A stretch of 64,000 nucleotides of DNA, from positions 25,763 through 89,762 of the forward strand of contig CAMWTP010000013.1 of assembly GCA_947177165.1 (NCBI GenBank). Direction: 5' to 3'. Positions 44,659-54,895 of this stretch are shown here, one piece after another (the first letter of the stretch is position 1; each line of letters opens with the position of its first letter). Source of the stretch: an uncultured Lachnospiraceae bacterium. GTDB taxonomy: Bacteria > Bacillota > Clostridia > Lachnospirales > Lachnospiraceae. The position numbers and the translations under genes were made by a program. Below the pieces are notes generated by a model. It was not told the origin of the DNA. It searched no databases and saw only the letters and a list, made by a program, of their open reading frames with translations.

Positions 44659-45165
44659 TTATTCCGGCAACTCTCCATACTGGCGGACATAATCATTTCC
44701 CTCACCAGTATACTCGACAACCTGTCCTTCCTTTGCATACTTCATCCCAAGCTCATTGACTGCAATGCGCTTGATTTCTTCCAGGTCGACACTACTCATA
44801 ATCTTGGTGTATGTCTCGTCGTTTGCAAGCTTCATCTCGTTGAGCTGACTTTCAAGCTTCGAAATGGTTGTAATATGGCTGGTGATATTTGACTGCAGAT
44901 TCACATAGCCTATAAGCACACTGCAGACAATCACAAAAGCCACAACTGCCACCGCCATATAACCCTTATTCATGGGAACTGCTTTTATTTTTGTTTTGTG
45001 CACAGACCGTGTCTGATACACCGGTCTTTCATACTCGCGCTTTGCGGATGCGGTCTGCACCTTTCTGACTGCACTTCCTTCTACATAATAGTTTTGATTG
45101 GTTTTGCGACTGCCAGTGCTTTGTCTGCCCGCGTTCGTTCTTGTTGTTGAATTGGCACGTCTCAT
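44659..45165 (-). CDS. ftsL: FtsL-like cell division protein
   Basis: 168 residues: a basic, low-complexity cytoplasmic part of about 70 residues (MRRANSTTRTNAGRQ...), a helix at about 72-92 and a short extracellular coiled coil (ITSHITTISKLESQLNEMKL) with a C-terminal segment ending GNDYVRQYGELPE. This is the FtsL/DivIC topology, and the gene lies exactly between rsmH and the PBP as ftsL does. Family sequence is poorly conserved, so context carries much weight. Start at 45165 behind AAAGGAT; a TTG two codons earlier is less likely. Confidence 0.85.
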   Translation of the reverse strand: MRRANSTTRTNAGRQSTGSRKTNQNYYVEGSAVRKVQTASAKREYERPVYQTRSVHKTKIKAVPMNKGYMAVAVVAFVIVCSVLIGYVNLQSNITSHITTISKLESQLNEMKLANDETYTKIMSSVDLEEIKRIAVNELGMKYAKEGQVVEYTGEGNDYVRQYGELPE

Positions 45166-45205
45166 TTTCAATATCCTTTCCTGATTAATTATGATTATCT
45201 ATCTG

Positions 45206-46147
45206 TTAAATTCTTTCAAAAACCCTGAGTTTCGCGCTCTTTGACCTCGGATTTTCCCCGATCTCCTCCTGCGAGGGAAGAACCGGCTTCCGGGATACCA
45301 CTTTTCCATACGGAATCTTCCCGCAGACACACACTGGGAATTCCGGCGGACAAGTACATGGATTCTCCATCTCCCTGAAAAAATTCTTAACAATCCTGTC
45401 CTCCAGCGAATGAAATGTGATGATGCACAATCTTCCCTGCGGATTTAGCAGATTCACAAAGTCCTGCAAAGAATTCCTGAGCACATCGAGCTCATGATTG
45501 CACTCGATGCGGATTGCCTGAAAAGTCCTTTTCGAGGGATGTCCTCCCACTGCGCGTATTTTGGCCGGAATCGCTGCCCTGATGATTTCATTCAGCGCAA
45601 ACGTTGTCTCGACCGGCTTCTCTGCCCTCGCCTGCACGATATGCTTCGCAATGTTCCTGGCAAACTGATCTTCCCCGTAATCCCTGATAATCCGGTACAG
45701 TGACTGCTCATCGTAATCATTCACGATATCCCTTGCTGTCAGCTTCTGGCGCTGATCCATACGCATATCAAGCGGCGTATCGTATTTATAGGTAAATCCC
45801 CGCTCCACCGTGTCAAGTTGATACGAAGACACACCAAGATCAAGGACGATCCCATCTACATGTTCCACTTTCTTTTCTCTCAGTGCCTCTTTTGCATTAC
45901 AATAATTATCTCTTATAATAGTAACTTTTTTTCCAAATTCTTCTAGTCGTTTTCCTGCTGCCTCTATGGCGGCCTCATCCTGGTCGATCCCATAAAAGCT
46001 TCCACTGTCACTCAGTCTCTTACACACCTCATAGGCGTGTCCGCCTCCGCCAAGAGTACCGTCCAAATATACGCCCTCCGGCTTCACCCTGAGTGCCTCA
46101 ATCGTTTCATCAAGCAATACTGATGCATGTCTAAATTTCCTCTCCAT
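45206..46147 (-). CDS. rsmH: 16S rRNA (cytosine-1402-N4)-methyltransferase RsmH
   Basis: Methylates C1402 of 16S rRNA (formerly MraW). 313 residues from ATG 46147 ([14 protein letters not shown]), preceded by AAAGGAAG. SAM-binding [13 protein letters not shown] at about 28-40, [12 protein letters not shown] near 105, and the conserved [16 protein letters not shown] with an acidic-Cys-rich [13 protein letters not shown] insert near the C-terminus. It is the second gene of the mraZ cluster, 137 bp after mraZ; I see nothing notable in that gap. Confidence 0.97.
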   Translation of the reverse strand: MERKFRHASVLLDETIEALRVKPEGVYLDGTLGGGGHAYEVCKRLSDSGSFYGIDQDEAAIEAAGKRLEEFGKKVTIIRDNYCNAKEALREKKVEHVDGIVLDLGVSSYQLDTVERGFTYKYDTPLDMRMDQRQKLTARDIVNDYDEQSLYRIIRDYGEDQFARNIAKHIVQARAEKPVETTFALNEIIRAAIPAKIRAVGGHPSKRTFQAIRIECNHELDVLRNSLQDFVNLLNPQGRLCIITFHSLEDRIVKNFFREMENPCTCPPEFPVCVCGKIPYGKVVSRKPVLPSQEEIGENPRSKSAKLRVFERI

Positions 46148-46284
46148 ATTTCGGCTTCCTTTCTGAGACTTTCGGAAATTCTCACAATGCGGCACCTGAA
46201 CATTTCAGTCCGCAAAGCTACCCTGCTATGAGAGTATACTTTCCTTTCACAGCAATCTGCTCCATATCCTGCACCCGGAAAGCA

Positions 46285-46716
46285 TCAGATCATCAATCCA
46301 AGTTCAGACATATGCTCTGCGATATCATCCATATCGTCGTACTCCGAAGTTTCCTCCCACCGATCTTTGCTCCAGATCTCAATCCGTCCTCCTACTCCCG
46401 CGAGAACGACATCCTTATCCAGCGCTGCAAACTCCCTTAACACAGACGGTATCAGTATTCTTCCCTGCTTGTCCACCTCCACGCTGGCTGCACCAGCCAG
46501 AAAAAAACGAACAAATTTACGAGATTCTTTGTTCATAAGCGGTAAAGCTTTCAGCTTTTCTTCAAAAGCGGACCATTCGGTGTTGTCATACACAAACAGA
46601 CAGCCATCCAGCCCCTTCGTCACCACGAAATCATCTCCCAAAACTTCGCGGAACTTCGAGGGAATAATCAGCCTGCCCTTTGTGTCTATCGTATGATTGT
46701 ATTCACCCATGAACAT
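46285..46716 (-). CDS. mraZ: Transcriptional regulator MraZ
   Basis: 143-residue protein with two AbrB-like SpoVT/MraZ domains (MFMGEYNHTIDTKGRLIIPS at the start and VEVDKQGRILIPSVLREFA in the second half), each with the Asp-x-x-Gly-Arg signature. MraZ forms ring oligomers and represses its own dcw operon by binding repeated GTGG boxes, which are present directly upstream here. Start at ATG 46716; GGTGGTGAT upstream is both ribosome binding site and part of the operator array. A second ATG six bases later is possible. Confidence 0.97.
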   Translation of the reverse strand: MFMGEYNHTIDTKGRLIIPSKFREVLGDDFVVTKGLDGCLFVYDNTEWSAFEEKLKALPLMNKESRKFVRFFLAGAASVEVDKQGRILIPSVLREFAALDKDVVLAGVGGRIEIWSKDRWEETSEYDDMDDIAEHMSELGLMI

Positions 46717-46723
46717 CCAATCA

Positions 46724-46763
46724 CCACCACTTCGCACCACTTAGTTCCACTTTCCACCACTTT
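46724..46763 (-). promoter_or_regulatory. MraZ operator: four tandem 10-bp boxes
   Basis: Minus strand reads AAAGTGGTGG, AAAGTGGAAC, TAAGTGGTGC, GAAGTGGTGG in perfect 10-bp phase (46763 down to 46724). MraZ is known to bind directly repeated AAAGTG-type decamers. The array begins near the predicted transcription start and its last box runs into the mraZ ribosome binding site, so binding could block both transcription and initiation of translation. Confidence 0.9.
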
Positions 46764-46770
46764 GATACTT

Positions 46771-46799
46771 ATTTTACATGAAATACCGCAAAATAACAA
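46771..46799 (-). promoter_or_regulatory. Sigma-A promoter of the mraZ-dcw operon
   Basis: Minus strand TTGTTA (46799-46794), 17-bp spacer, TAAAAT (46776-46771) with TG one base upstream (TGTAAAAT). The predicted start is at about 46764, right at the first MraZ box. Confidence 0.7.
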
Positions 46800-46891
46800 G
46801 CAGAACTTATGTATTCAACAGGCCTTACGATTTTATCAAAACTGAAAGAATCGCTTTTAACAGGCTGTTTCGTTATCTTCCAAACAAATAA

Positions 46892-46933
46892 AAATGGGAA
46901 AAATTCCCAAATATTTAAGAATTTTTCCCATTT
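46892..46933 (-). terminator. Rho-independent terminator after polC
   Basis: Perfect 15-bp stem (46933-46919 with 46906-46892; arms AAATGGGAAAAATTC and complement), 12-base loop, followed on the minus strand by TTATTTGTTTG. It ends the bactofilin-to-polC operon 22 bp after the polC stop. Confidence 0.85.
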
Positions 46934-46954
46934 ATTAATATCTGTTTTTTGCAC

Positions 46955-49900
46955 TTAACCGACCAAATCAAACAGACTGATCTGGTTTGATTCCGGGATA
47001 TCTCCCAGCAGCCCTAAGTCAGCCATCAGATCGATCACGGTCTTTGACACCTTCGTCCGGCTCCGGAAATCATCCTTTGACAAAAACGGCCCGTCCTTTG
47101 CCGCCTCCATGATCGCGTCCGCCGCTTTCTCGCCAAGTCCCTCGATACTGCTCAGCGACGGCATGATCTTGTCATCTACAATCTGGAAATTTCTGGAATG
47201 CGCCCTGAAAATATCGATCGGCACAAACGCAAATCCCCGCGCATACATTTCCTGTACAATACGCATATCCCGCAGCGCATCCTGCTCCTTGTTGGTCAGG
47301 CTGTCGCTGCGCTTTCTGTACTCTGCCATGACACGCTCCAGGTGCTCCCGCCCCAGACACATGATCTCATATGAGAATGCGGAAGCCCTGATGCTGAAAA
47401 ACGCGCAATAGTACGCCAGCGGGTAGTTGATCTTGCAGTACGCGATACGCCATCCCATCATGACATACGCCGCGGCATGCGCCTTTGGAAACATGTACTG
47501 TATCTTCTCACACGACCACACATACCAGTCAGGAACATTGTGATCCAGCATATCCTGCTTCCACTCTGCCCAACTGCCGCATTTCCCCTTTGCGACCGTT
47601 CCTTTTCGCACCGCCTCCATAATCTTGAAGGATGTCTCCGACTCGAGTCCCATGCCGATCAGGTATGTCATGATATCATCCCTCGTACAGATCGCCGTCG
47701 AGATCGTCGCCTTTCCCTCCTGGATCAGCGTCTGCGCGTTGCCGAGCCACACATCTGTCCCATGAGACAGGCCGGATATCCTGACCAGATCCGAGAAATA
47801 CTTGGGCTGCGCATCGATAACCATCTGCATCGCAAAGTCCGTGCCAAACTCCGGGATTCCAAGACAGCCAAGTTTACACCCTCCAATATCCTCCGGCGTA
47901 ATCCCAAGTGCCGACGTATTCTGAAAAAGCGACATCACATCCTTATCGTCGAGCGGTATGGTCGTCGGGTCTATTCCCGTCAAATCCTGGAGCATACGTA
48001 TCATCGTCGGATCGTCGTGCCCGAGAATATCAAGCTTCAATAGGTTGTGGTCGATGGAATGATAGTCAAAATGTGTCGTGATCGTGTCCGTCGTCATGTC
48101 GTTCGCCGGGTGCTGCACCGGTGTAAAGGAATTAATCTCCTCCCCTACCGGCAAGACAACGATACCGCCCGGATGTTGTCCTGTCGTGCGTCGTACACCT
48201 ACACACCCCTCCACGATACGGTTGATCTCGCTGGTCCGCTTGTGCTTTCCACGCTCCTCATAATAATTTTTGACATATCCGAATGCCGTCTTATCCGCCA
48301 GTGTGCCGATCGTCCCGGCGCGGAACGTCTGACCATATCCAAAGATAACTTCTGTATATTTATGCGCCTTGCTCTGATACTCGCCGGAAAAATTCAGGTC
48401 GATATCCGGTTCCTTGTTGCCCTTAAACCCAAGGAATGTCTCAAACGGAATGTCAAATCCGTCCTTGATCAGCTTCTCACCGCAGACCGGGCAGTTCTTG
48501 TCAGGCATATCGCAGCCCGCCATCCCCGCAAACTTCCTGACATCATCCGAATAGAAATCACTGTAGTGACGGTTTTTGCAGTAATAATGCGGACTCAGCG
48601 GGTTGACCTCCGTGATCCCCGCCATCGTCGCCACAAACGAGGAGCCGACAGAACCGCGCGAACCGACCAGATATCCGTCCTCCACCGACTTCCACACCAG
48701 CTTCTGCGCGATAATGTACATCACGGCAAACCCATTGCTGATGATCGAATTCAACTCCCGCTTGAGTCTTGCCTCCACGATATCAGGAAGATCATCGCCA
48801 TACATCTCGTGCGCCTTTCGATAACAGATGTCTGTCAGCTGCTGATCGCTGTTCTCGATGACCGGCGGGCACTTGTCAGGGCGCACCGGCGCGATTCTGT
48901 CACACATGTCCGCAATCATGTTCGTGTTTGTGATGACAATCTCCTCCGCCTTCTCACTGCCAAGATAATATGCGAACTCGTCCAGCATCTCCTCCGTCGT
49001 GCGCAGATACAGCGGCGCCTGGTCATCGGCGTCCTTAAACCCTTTTCCAGTCATGATAATACGCCTGTAAACCTCATCCTCTGGATCCAGAAAATGCACA
49101 TCACAGGTGGCAACCACCGGCTTGCAAAACTGTTCTCCGAGCTTCACCACCCTCCTGTTCAGCGCGATCAGATCCTCCTCGGAATTGACATCCCGAACTC
49201 TTTCCGACTCAATCATAAACCTGTTGTTCCCGATCGGCTGTATCTCCAGATAGTCATAAAATTCTACAATACGGGCAATCTGCTCCTCGCTCTGTCCGTC
49301 CAGCATGGCCTGGAACAGCTCCCCGGCCTCACAGGCACTGCCTAAGATGAGTCCTTCCCGGTATTTTTGAATCAGACTCTTGGGAATCAGCGGTCTTTTA
49401 TAAAAATAGGTCAGATGCGACTCCGAGACTAGTCTGTAGAGATTAATGCGCCCAGTCTGGTTCTTTGCCAATATAATAATATGGTAGGAATGAAGCTTCC
49501 TGACCGCCTCGACACTCGCCTTTCCCATCTCGTTGAGCTCTGCGAGAGTATTCACATCATCCTTTTTCAGCATCTCGATAAATTTCAGGAAGATCTCTGC
49601 AGTGCATTCCGCGTCATCCACCGCCCTGTGATGATTTTCCAGCGAGACTTTCAGCGTCTTTGCCACCGCGTCCAAAGTATACTTCGCCTGTCCTGTGAGC
49701 AGTGTCCGCGCAATGCCGACTGTATCCACATAAGTGAAGTCAACCGGGATATTCTGCCGCTTTGCATTCTCCTTGATAAAGCTCACGTCAAAGTTCGCGT
49801 TGTGCGCCACAAGCGCCGCGCCGCCGACAAATTCCAGAAACTTAGGCAGTACGAGCTCAATCGTCTCAGCATCGATCACCATACTGTCATTGATGCCCGT

Positions 49901-51490
49901 CAGCTTCTCAATCTCAAAGGGTATCGGGACCTCTGGATTGACAAAAGCGGAAAAACGGTCTGTGATCTGCCCCTTTTCCACCTTGACCGCTCCGATCTCT
50001 ATGATTCGGTTGGTGACTGGTGAAAATCCCGTCGTCTCGATGTCAAAGACCACATATGCCCCGTCAAGAGTCTGCCCCTTGCAGTCTGTCACGATTTCCT
50101 TCAGATCATCGACCAGATACCCCTCCACACCGTAGATCACTTTAAAGTCATCGCCATGGTCAAGGGCATGGTTCGCATCGGGGAAAGCCTGCACGCAGCC
50201 GTGATCCGTGATCGCGAGCGCTTTGTGCCCCCACTTCCTGGCACGCTTGATGATATCCTTGACATCAGAGACACCGTCCATATCGCTCATCTTGGTGTGG
50301 CAGTGCAGCTCTACCCGCTTTCTGGCACTGTTGTCCATGCGCGTTGTCGTGAAATCAGGTATTTTCATCACACCGATAACCGAACCGATCGTGAGTTCCC
50401 GGTCAAAGGTGTCATTGACTGTCACACCTTTCAGCTTCAGAAACGCCCCAACTTTCAAATCCCCTGTCAATTCCGACAGCTGCTCGTTATGTACAAACAT
50501 CTTGACCTTGATGGTGTCCGTAAAATCAGTGATCTCAAAACTCACAATTGTCCGCTCATTGCGGATCTCACGGGTTTCAAGCGAACGCACCTTGCCCTTG
50601 ATCGTGACCTCACCCATCTCACCCCAGATCTCCTCAATATGGATGCTATCATCCTCAAAGTCTCTGCCGAATATAACATTTGGATTGTCTGAGCGCTTGA
50701 GCGCCCTCCTCTGAAAGCCTCTGTCCCCACCCTTCTCAAATCTGCCAAAAGATTTCCGTTCTGAACCAGAGGACGTCGCCGTCTCTCTCTGTCCTGCCGG
50801 GGCTGCTGCCTTGGTCTGTCCGGAAACTGCCTTGGCACTTGCAGATTTTGAAGATACTGACGGCGCGGCCTCCTCCGATGCCGCAACGACATCGTTCCCT
50901 CTGGAATTAGAGCCCAGACGGCTGCTGATTCCCTCCACAATCCTGCGGATACGCAACTCATCGTCCTCCCTGTATCTGCCCGCTTTTGCTTCCTTGTAAG
51001 ACGTCTGGAACTTTACCTGAAAGCCGCATCTCTCATTAAGGACCTTGTCCAAAATGCCAATCAGCTCATCCTCCTTGGACTTTGCGATCACACTGTCCTC
51101 GAGAACAAGCTCCAATATATTTTCTGCCGGGAACCTGATATCCGCCTGCCGAAACATGGTATAGAGCATATGGTCGCACTCCCTGATCTCCATCAGAACG
51201 CTCTCCCGATACAGCTCTATCAGTTTTTCCGGATTGTACTGCTCCGAAAGTACAAACTTTTCGTAGATCTTTATGATCATGTACTCCCGCGGAAAAAACT
51301 GCTTTTTAATCTCATTTTCCACATAATATACATGTTCCTTCTCAATCAGTCTCTCGCTCCTGATATAAATGCGCAGCAGATCTTTGCGCCTGGTAGCCGT
51401 AATCCGCTCCACCGTCACCTGCTCAAACAGATCCTTCTGCACTCCGTCCAGTTTGAGATTGGGAAACGCCTCGAAAAATTTCTTTTCCAT
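46955..51490 (-). CDS. polC: DNA polymerase III, PolC-type alpha subunit
   Basis: Replicative polymerase of low-GC Gram-positives with built-in proofreading, 1511 residues. Order: N-terminal domain, a Ser/Ala/Lys-rich linker (about 195-260), OB domain (near 280-370), PHP domain beginning ELHCHTKMSDMDG at about 390, DEDDh exonuclease starting VFDIETTGF near 477 inserted in the PHP domain, then the polymerase palm and fingers (EPDIDLNFSGEYQ carries two catalytic Asp) with a zinc motif CDMPDKNCPVCGEKL near 1000. The start is ATG 51490 (MEKKFFEAFPN) or GTG 51499. It is the last gene of the operon, 10 bp after ispG. Confidence 0.97.
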   Translation of the reverse strand: MEKKFFEAFPNLKLDGVQKDLFEQVTVERITATRRKDLLRIYIRSERLIEKEHVYYVENEIKKQFFPREYMIIKIYEKFVLSEQYNPEKLIELYRESVLMEIRECDHMLYTMFRQADIRFPAENILELVLEDSVIAKSKEDELIGILDKVLNERCGFQVKFQTSYKEAKAGRYREDDELRIRRIVEGISSRLGSNSRGNDVVAASEEAAPSVSSKSASAKAVSGQTKAAAPAGQRETATSSGSERKSFGRFEKGGDRGFQRRALKRSDNPNVIFGRDFEDDSIHIEEIWGEMGEVTIKGKVRSLETREIRNERTIVSFEITDFTDTIKVKMFVHNEQLSELTGDLKVGAFLKLKGVTVNDTFDRELTIGSVIGVMKIPDFTTTRMDNSARKRVELHCHTKMSDMDGVSDVKDIIKRARKWGHKALAITDHGCVQAFPDANHALDHGDDFKVIYGVEGYLVDDLKEIVTDCKGQTLDGAYVVFDIETTGFSPVTNRIIEIGAVKVEKGQITDRFSAFVNPEVPIPFEIEKLTGINDSMVIDAETIELVLPKFLEFVGGAALVAHNANFDVSFIKENAKRQNIPVDFTYVDTVGIARTLLTGQAKYTLDAVAKTLKVSLENHHRAVDDAECTAEIFLKFIEMLKKDDVNTLAELNEMGKASVEAVRKLHSYHIIILAKNQTGRINLYRLVSESHLTYFYKRPLIPKSLIQKYREGLILGSACEAGELFQAMLDGQSEEQIARIVEFYDYLEIQPIGNNRFMIESERVRDVNSEEDLIALNRRVVKLGEQFCKPVVATCDVHFLDPEDEVYRRIIMTGKGFKDADDQAPLYLRTTEEMLDEFAYYLGSEKAEEIVITNTNMIADMCDRIAPVRPDKCPPVIENSDQQLTDICYRKAHEMYGDDLPDIVEARLKRELNSIISNGFAVMYIIAQKLVWKSVEDGYLVGSRGSVGSSFVATMAGITEVNPLSPHYYCKNRHYSDFYSDDVRKFAGMAGCDMPDKNCPVCGEKLIKDGFDIPFETFLGFKGNKEPDIDLNFSGEYQSKAHKYTEVIFGYGQTFRAGTIGTLADKTAFGYVKNYYEERGKHKRTSEINRIVEGCVGVRRTTGQHPGGIVVLPVGEEINSFTPVQHPANDMTTDTITTHFDYHSIDHNLLKLDILGHDDPTMIRMLQDLTGIDPTTIPLDDKDVMSLFQNTSALGITPEDIGGCKLGCLGIPEFGTDFAMQMVIDAQPKYFSDLVRISGLSHGTDVWLGNAQTLIQEGKATISTAICTRDDIMTYLIGMGLESETSFKIMEAVRKGTVAKGKCGSWAEWKQDMLDHNVPDWYVWSCEKIQYMFPKAHAAAYVMMGWRIAYCKINYPLAYYCAFFSIRASAFSYEIMCLGREHLERVMAEYRKRSDSLTNKEQDALRDMRIVQEMYARGFAFVPIDIFRAHSRNFQIVDDKIMPSLSSIEGLGEKAADAIMEAAKDGPFLSKDDFRSRTKVSKTVIDLMADLGLLGDIPESNQISLFDLVG

Positions 51491-51500
51491 CGCTATCACA

Positions 51501-52556
51501 TCACTCTTTCCAATGGTCTAACTCATGCTTTAATGTACTTAACAGCTCACTCTCAGGTACTTTCCTGACAATCTCACCCTTCCTGATGAGAAGTCCCTCT
51601 CCTATACCGCCAGCAATGCCGATGTCCGCCTCCTTTGCCTCCCCCGGTCCGTTGACAGCGCAGCCCATCACGGCCACCTTGATATCGAGATCATAGCCCT
51701 GCACCATCGTCTCGACCTGGTTTGCAAGACCAATCAGGTCAATATTCGTCCTGCCACATGTAGGACAGGAAACCACCTCGATACCGCCTTTTCGCAGTCC
51801 AAGCGTGCGCAGAATCAGCTTTGCAGACTTGATCTCCTCGACGGGATCGCCCGTGAGAGAGACTCTGATCGTATCACCAATCCCTTTATTTAAGATAATC
51901 CCAAGGCCGACCGCCGACTTGATATTGCCGCTCGTCACAGTGCCCGCCTCCGTGATACCTACGTGCAGCGGATACTGTGTCCTGTCAGCAAGCAGCTCGT
52001 GCGCCTTGACGCACATCATCACATCCGAGGACTTGATGCTGATCACCATGTTGTCATAATCCAGCTCCTCGATAATATGCACCTTGTCAAGCGCACTCTC
52101 CACGATTCCCTCCGCAGTGACGCCGTTATATTTTTCCACCAATTCCTTCTCCAGCGAACCGCTGTTGACGCCAACCCGGATCGGTATGTCCCGTTCTTTC
52201 GCAGCGCGCACCACCTCGGCAACCTTTTCCCTGCTTCCGATGTTGCCAGGATTGATGCGTATCTTATCCGCTCCGTTTTCCATGGCGGCAATCGCCATCT
52301 TATAGTCAAAGTGGATATCCGCCACCAGCGGAATCGATATCTGTTTCTTGATCTGCGCAATCGCCTGCGCTGCCGCCATATCCGGCACAGTACACCGGAT
52401 AATGTCACAGCCGGCTTCCGCAAGACGATGAATCTGCGCCACCGTAGCTGCCACATCGTCCGTCTTTGTATTTGTCATGGACTGTATCAGTATTGGATTT
52501 CCCCCGCCAATTACCCGCTCTCCGATGCGAACCGTTTTCGTATTATCTCTATACAT
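51501..52556 (-). CDS. ispG: 4-hydroxy-3-methylbut-2-en-1-yl diphosphate synthase
   Basis: Penultimate step of the MEP isoprenoid pathway; a 4Fe-4S enzyme. 351 residues, TIM barrel with [28 protein letters not shown] (split here) and a C-terminal cluster domain with Cys in [12 protein letters not shown] and in [21 protein letters not shown]. The bacterial short form, no insert domain. AGGAGG-type site before ATG 52556. Together with dxr it supplies undecaprenyl precursors used by uppS in the same operon. Confidence 0.97.
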   Translation of the reverse strand: MYRDNTKTVRIGERVIGGGNPILIQSMTNTKTDDVAATVAQIHRLAEAGCDIIRCTVPDMAAAQAIAQIKKQISIPLVADIHFDYKMAIAAMENGADKIRINPGNIGSREKVAEVVRAAKERDIPIRVGVNSGSLEKELVEKYNGVTAEGIVESALDKVHIIEELDYDNMVISIKSSDVMMCVKAHELLADRTQYPLHVGITEAGTVTSGNIKSAVGLGIILNKGIGDTIRVSLTGDPVEEIKSAKLILRTLGLRKGGIEVVSCPTCGRTNIDLIGLANQVETMVQGYDLDIKVAVMGCAVNGPGEAKEADIGIAGGIGEGLLIRKGEIVRKVPESELLSTLKHELDHWKE

Positions 52557-52575
52557 ATATTTCCTCCATCAATCC

Positions 52576-53637
52576 CTAATGGGCAAAAATCCTCACAATG
52601 TCATTGTACAGCACAAACACCATCAGTATCATCAGTGCGACAAAACCGACGAAATGCACCATTCCTTCCTTGTCAGGAGATACCGGCCTGCCCCGCACTA
52701 CTTCCACGAACATAAACAACAGTCTTCCTCCGTCAAGCGCCGGCAGCGGCAGCAGATTCATCACACCGAGATTCACACTGAGCAGCACTGCAAAATTGAT
52801 CATATTGAGCACAACAGTTGGCAATCCGTACGGCTTTGTCACCTCGATTGTCTCATCGATCATCGTAGCAATTCCAACCGGACCAGACAGATCATTGGCA
52901 GAGAGTTTTCCCTGTACCAGCATCAGGAGACTCTTGACCGTCGCTTTCAGCCAGTAGCGCACCTCGTACGCACTGTACCTGATCAGATCCAGCCCCTTGC
53001 ACTGTATCGTCTCGCCAATTGTAAAACCGAGATAATATCGATTGTCCTGCTCACTGAATTTTGGTGTGACCACAGCCGTATATTTCTGCCCGTCGCGCTT
53101 ATACTCGATCTCCATCGGTTCCCCGCCGCTCAAAGCAGACGCAAAAGTGACCTCACCCTGCAGGTAGATCCGGTCTCCATCTATTTTTGTGATGATGTCG
53201 CCTTCCCTGAGTCCCGCTGCCTCGGCTGGATACCCCTCTGTCAACGAATTGATCGCAGGAATCACCTCACCGGAAAATCCGACCACAATCAGCGACAGCA
53301 AAAATGCCAGAATAATATTAAAAAACGGCCCTGCAAAGACAGTCGCAATCCTCGACCAAACATTTGCATCGCTAAAAGCGCCCTCCGGTTTCTGACCATT
53401 CTGATCAGTGGAGTAAATACCGTCCTCACCCTCGAACATGCAGGCACCGCCAATCGGCAGCAGTTTTAACACATACTTCGTCTCACCCTTTGTGAACTTG
53501 ATGATGTCTGGTCCCATGCCGATCGAAAACTGCAGTACCTTGATGCCGTTCATCTTCGCAATCAGAAAATGCCCAAGCTCATGTGCGATCACAACCACCC
53601 CAAATATCAGCACAAACACTATAATTGTGACAACCAT
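52576..53637 (-). CDS. rseP: Site-2 intramembrane zinc protease RseP/RasP
   Basis: Cleaves membrane-embedded anti-sigma factors and remnant signal peptides. 353 residues: first helix with the zinc motif VIAHELGHFLIAK at about 17-29, a PDZ domain in the extracellular loop (EGYPAEAAGLREGDIITKIDG), and a C-terminal helix with the second zinc motif NLLPLPALDGGRLLF. Four helices in total. GGGAGG precedes ATG 53637. Located between dxr and ispG as in most Firmicutes. Confidence 0.96.
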   Translation of the reverse strand: MVVTIIVFVLIFGVVVIAHELGHFLIAKMNGIKVLQFSIGMGPDIIKFTKGETKYVLKLLPIGGACMFEGEDGIYSTDQNGQKPEGAFSDANVWSRIATVFAGPFFNIILAFLLSLIVVGFSGEVIPAINSLTEGYPAEAAGLREGDIITKIDGDRIYLQGEVTFASALSGGEPMEIEYKRDGQKYTAVVTPKFSEQDNRYYLGFTIGETIQCKGLDLIRYSAYEVRYWLKATVKSLLMLVQGKLSANDLSGPVGIATMIDETIEVTKPYGLPTVVLNMINFAVLLSVNLGVMNLLPLPALDGGRLLFMFVEVVRGRPVSPDKEGMVHFVGFVALMILMVFVLYNDIVRIFAH

Positions 53638-53706
53638 TCTTTACTTTTTCCTCCCTTTGATCTCAATGTGCTCCCGATACTGAAAACACACTTTTTATGC
53701 CTATTA

Positions 53707-54849
53707 TTAAAATTTTGACTGAATCAGCTCATAAGTCTCCTGCTCCGTCCCCAGAATCTCCTCCACTCCGGGATTCTCTAGTTTCTTATGCGCGTCCATA
53801 CACATCTCAATGATTTCCGGAATCTGCAGGAAACGGATTTTTCTGTCCAGGAACAGACTCACTGCCTTCTCGTTTGCCGCGTTAAACACTGTCGGCATAC
53901 TCCCGCCCTCTGCCGCCGCTCTCATCGCAAGCTTCAATCCTGTAAAAGTATCCATATCAGGCTTCTCAAACGTGATCATTCCAAGTTCATAAAAATCGAC
54001 CCTTCTGCCTGTCATCGGGCGTCTGTCAGGATAAAACAGGGCATACTGTATCGGCAGCTTCATATCCGGCGTGCCAAGCTGCGCCATAATCCCGCCGTCC
54101 ACATACTCAACCATCGAGTGAATGATGCTCTGAGGGTGTACCACCACCTGAATCCGGTCCAGATCCACATCAAAAAGCCACTTTGCCTCCATGACCTCCA
54201 ATCCCTTGTTTACCAGGGTAGCGGAATCGATTGTAATCTTATGTCCCATGGACCAGTTCGGGTGCTTTAGTGCATCCTCAAGCTGCACACGCTCCAAATC
54301 CTGTCTCGTTTTCCCGCGGAACGGTCCGCCCGATGCCGTGATCAGCAGCTTACTCACCCTATCCCTTTTTTCACCCTGCATAGACTGGAAAATAGCGCTG
54401 TGCTCACTGTCCACTGGAAGGATTGACACCCCCATTTTCGCGGCGAGCGGCATAATGATATGCCCTGCCGTCACGAGTGTCTCCTTGTTTGCAAGGGCGA
54501 TATCCTTGCGCTTGTTGATCGCCGCGATCGTCGGCCTGATACCGATCATGCCCACTATGGCTGTCACCAGTATTTCTGACTCCTCCATCTCCGCAATCGC
54601 AAGCAGCCCCTCCATGCCCGGCATCACCTGCACTTCCATGTCAGACAGCCTCGCTTTCAGCTCCTTACAATCCGCCTCACTCTGGAGGGACACCAGCCTT
54701 GGCTGAAACTCCCGCACCTGCTTTTCCATCAGATCAATATTTGCTCCCGCTGCAAGCCCCACCACCTGGAGATCGGGATTGTCCCGCACAATCTCAAGGG
54801 TCTGCGTGCCAATCGAACCGGTAGAGCCGAGTATTGCTATCTTTTTCAC
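53707..54849 (-). CDS. dxr: 1-deoxy-D-xylulose 5-phosphate reductoisomerase
   Basis: Converts DXP to MEP using NADPH, the committed step of non-mevalonate isoprenoid synthesis and the fosmidomycin target. 380 residues starting (GTG start) MKKIAILGSTGSIGTQTLEI with the NADPH-binding loop; metal ligands in LPVDSEHSAIFQ near 145-156 and substrate loop ITASGGPFRGK; SMVEYVDGGIMAQLGTPDMK follows. GGAAAGGAAGA precedes GTG 54849. It follows cdsA by 46 bp. Confidence 0.97.
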   Translation of the reverse strand: MKKIAILGSTGSIGTQTLEIVRDNPDLQVVGLAAGANIDLMEKQVREFQPRLVSLQSEADCKELKARLSDMEVQVMPGMEGLLAIAEMEESEILVTAIVGMIGIRPTIAAINKRKDIALANKETLVTAGHIIMPLAAKMGVSILPVDSEHSAIFQSMQGEKRDRVSKLLITASGGPFRGKTRQDLERVQLEDALKHPNWSMGHKITIDSATLVNKGLEVMEAKWLFDVDLDRIQVVVHPQSIIHSMVEYVDGGIMAQLGTPDMKLPIQYALFYPDRRPMTGRRVDFYELGMITFEKPDMDTFTGLKLAMRAAAEGGSMPTVFNAANEKAVSLFLDRKIRFLQIPEIIEMCMDAHKKLENPGVEEILGTEQETYELIQSKF

Positions 54850-54895
54850 AAAAATCTTCCTTTCCCACTACCATTATATTATCGCAACACTTGTC

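Noticed and set aside
48047..49345. 432-codon open frame on the plus strand
   Set aside because: It is antisense to polC, which is certain; composition is His/Arg/Leu-rich with no domain, as expected of a shadow frame.
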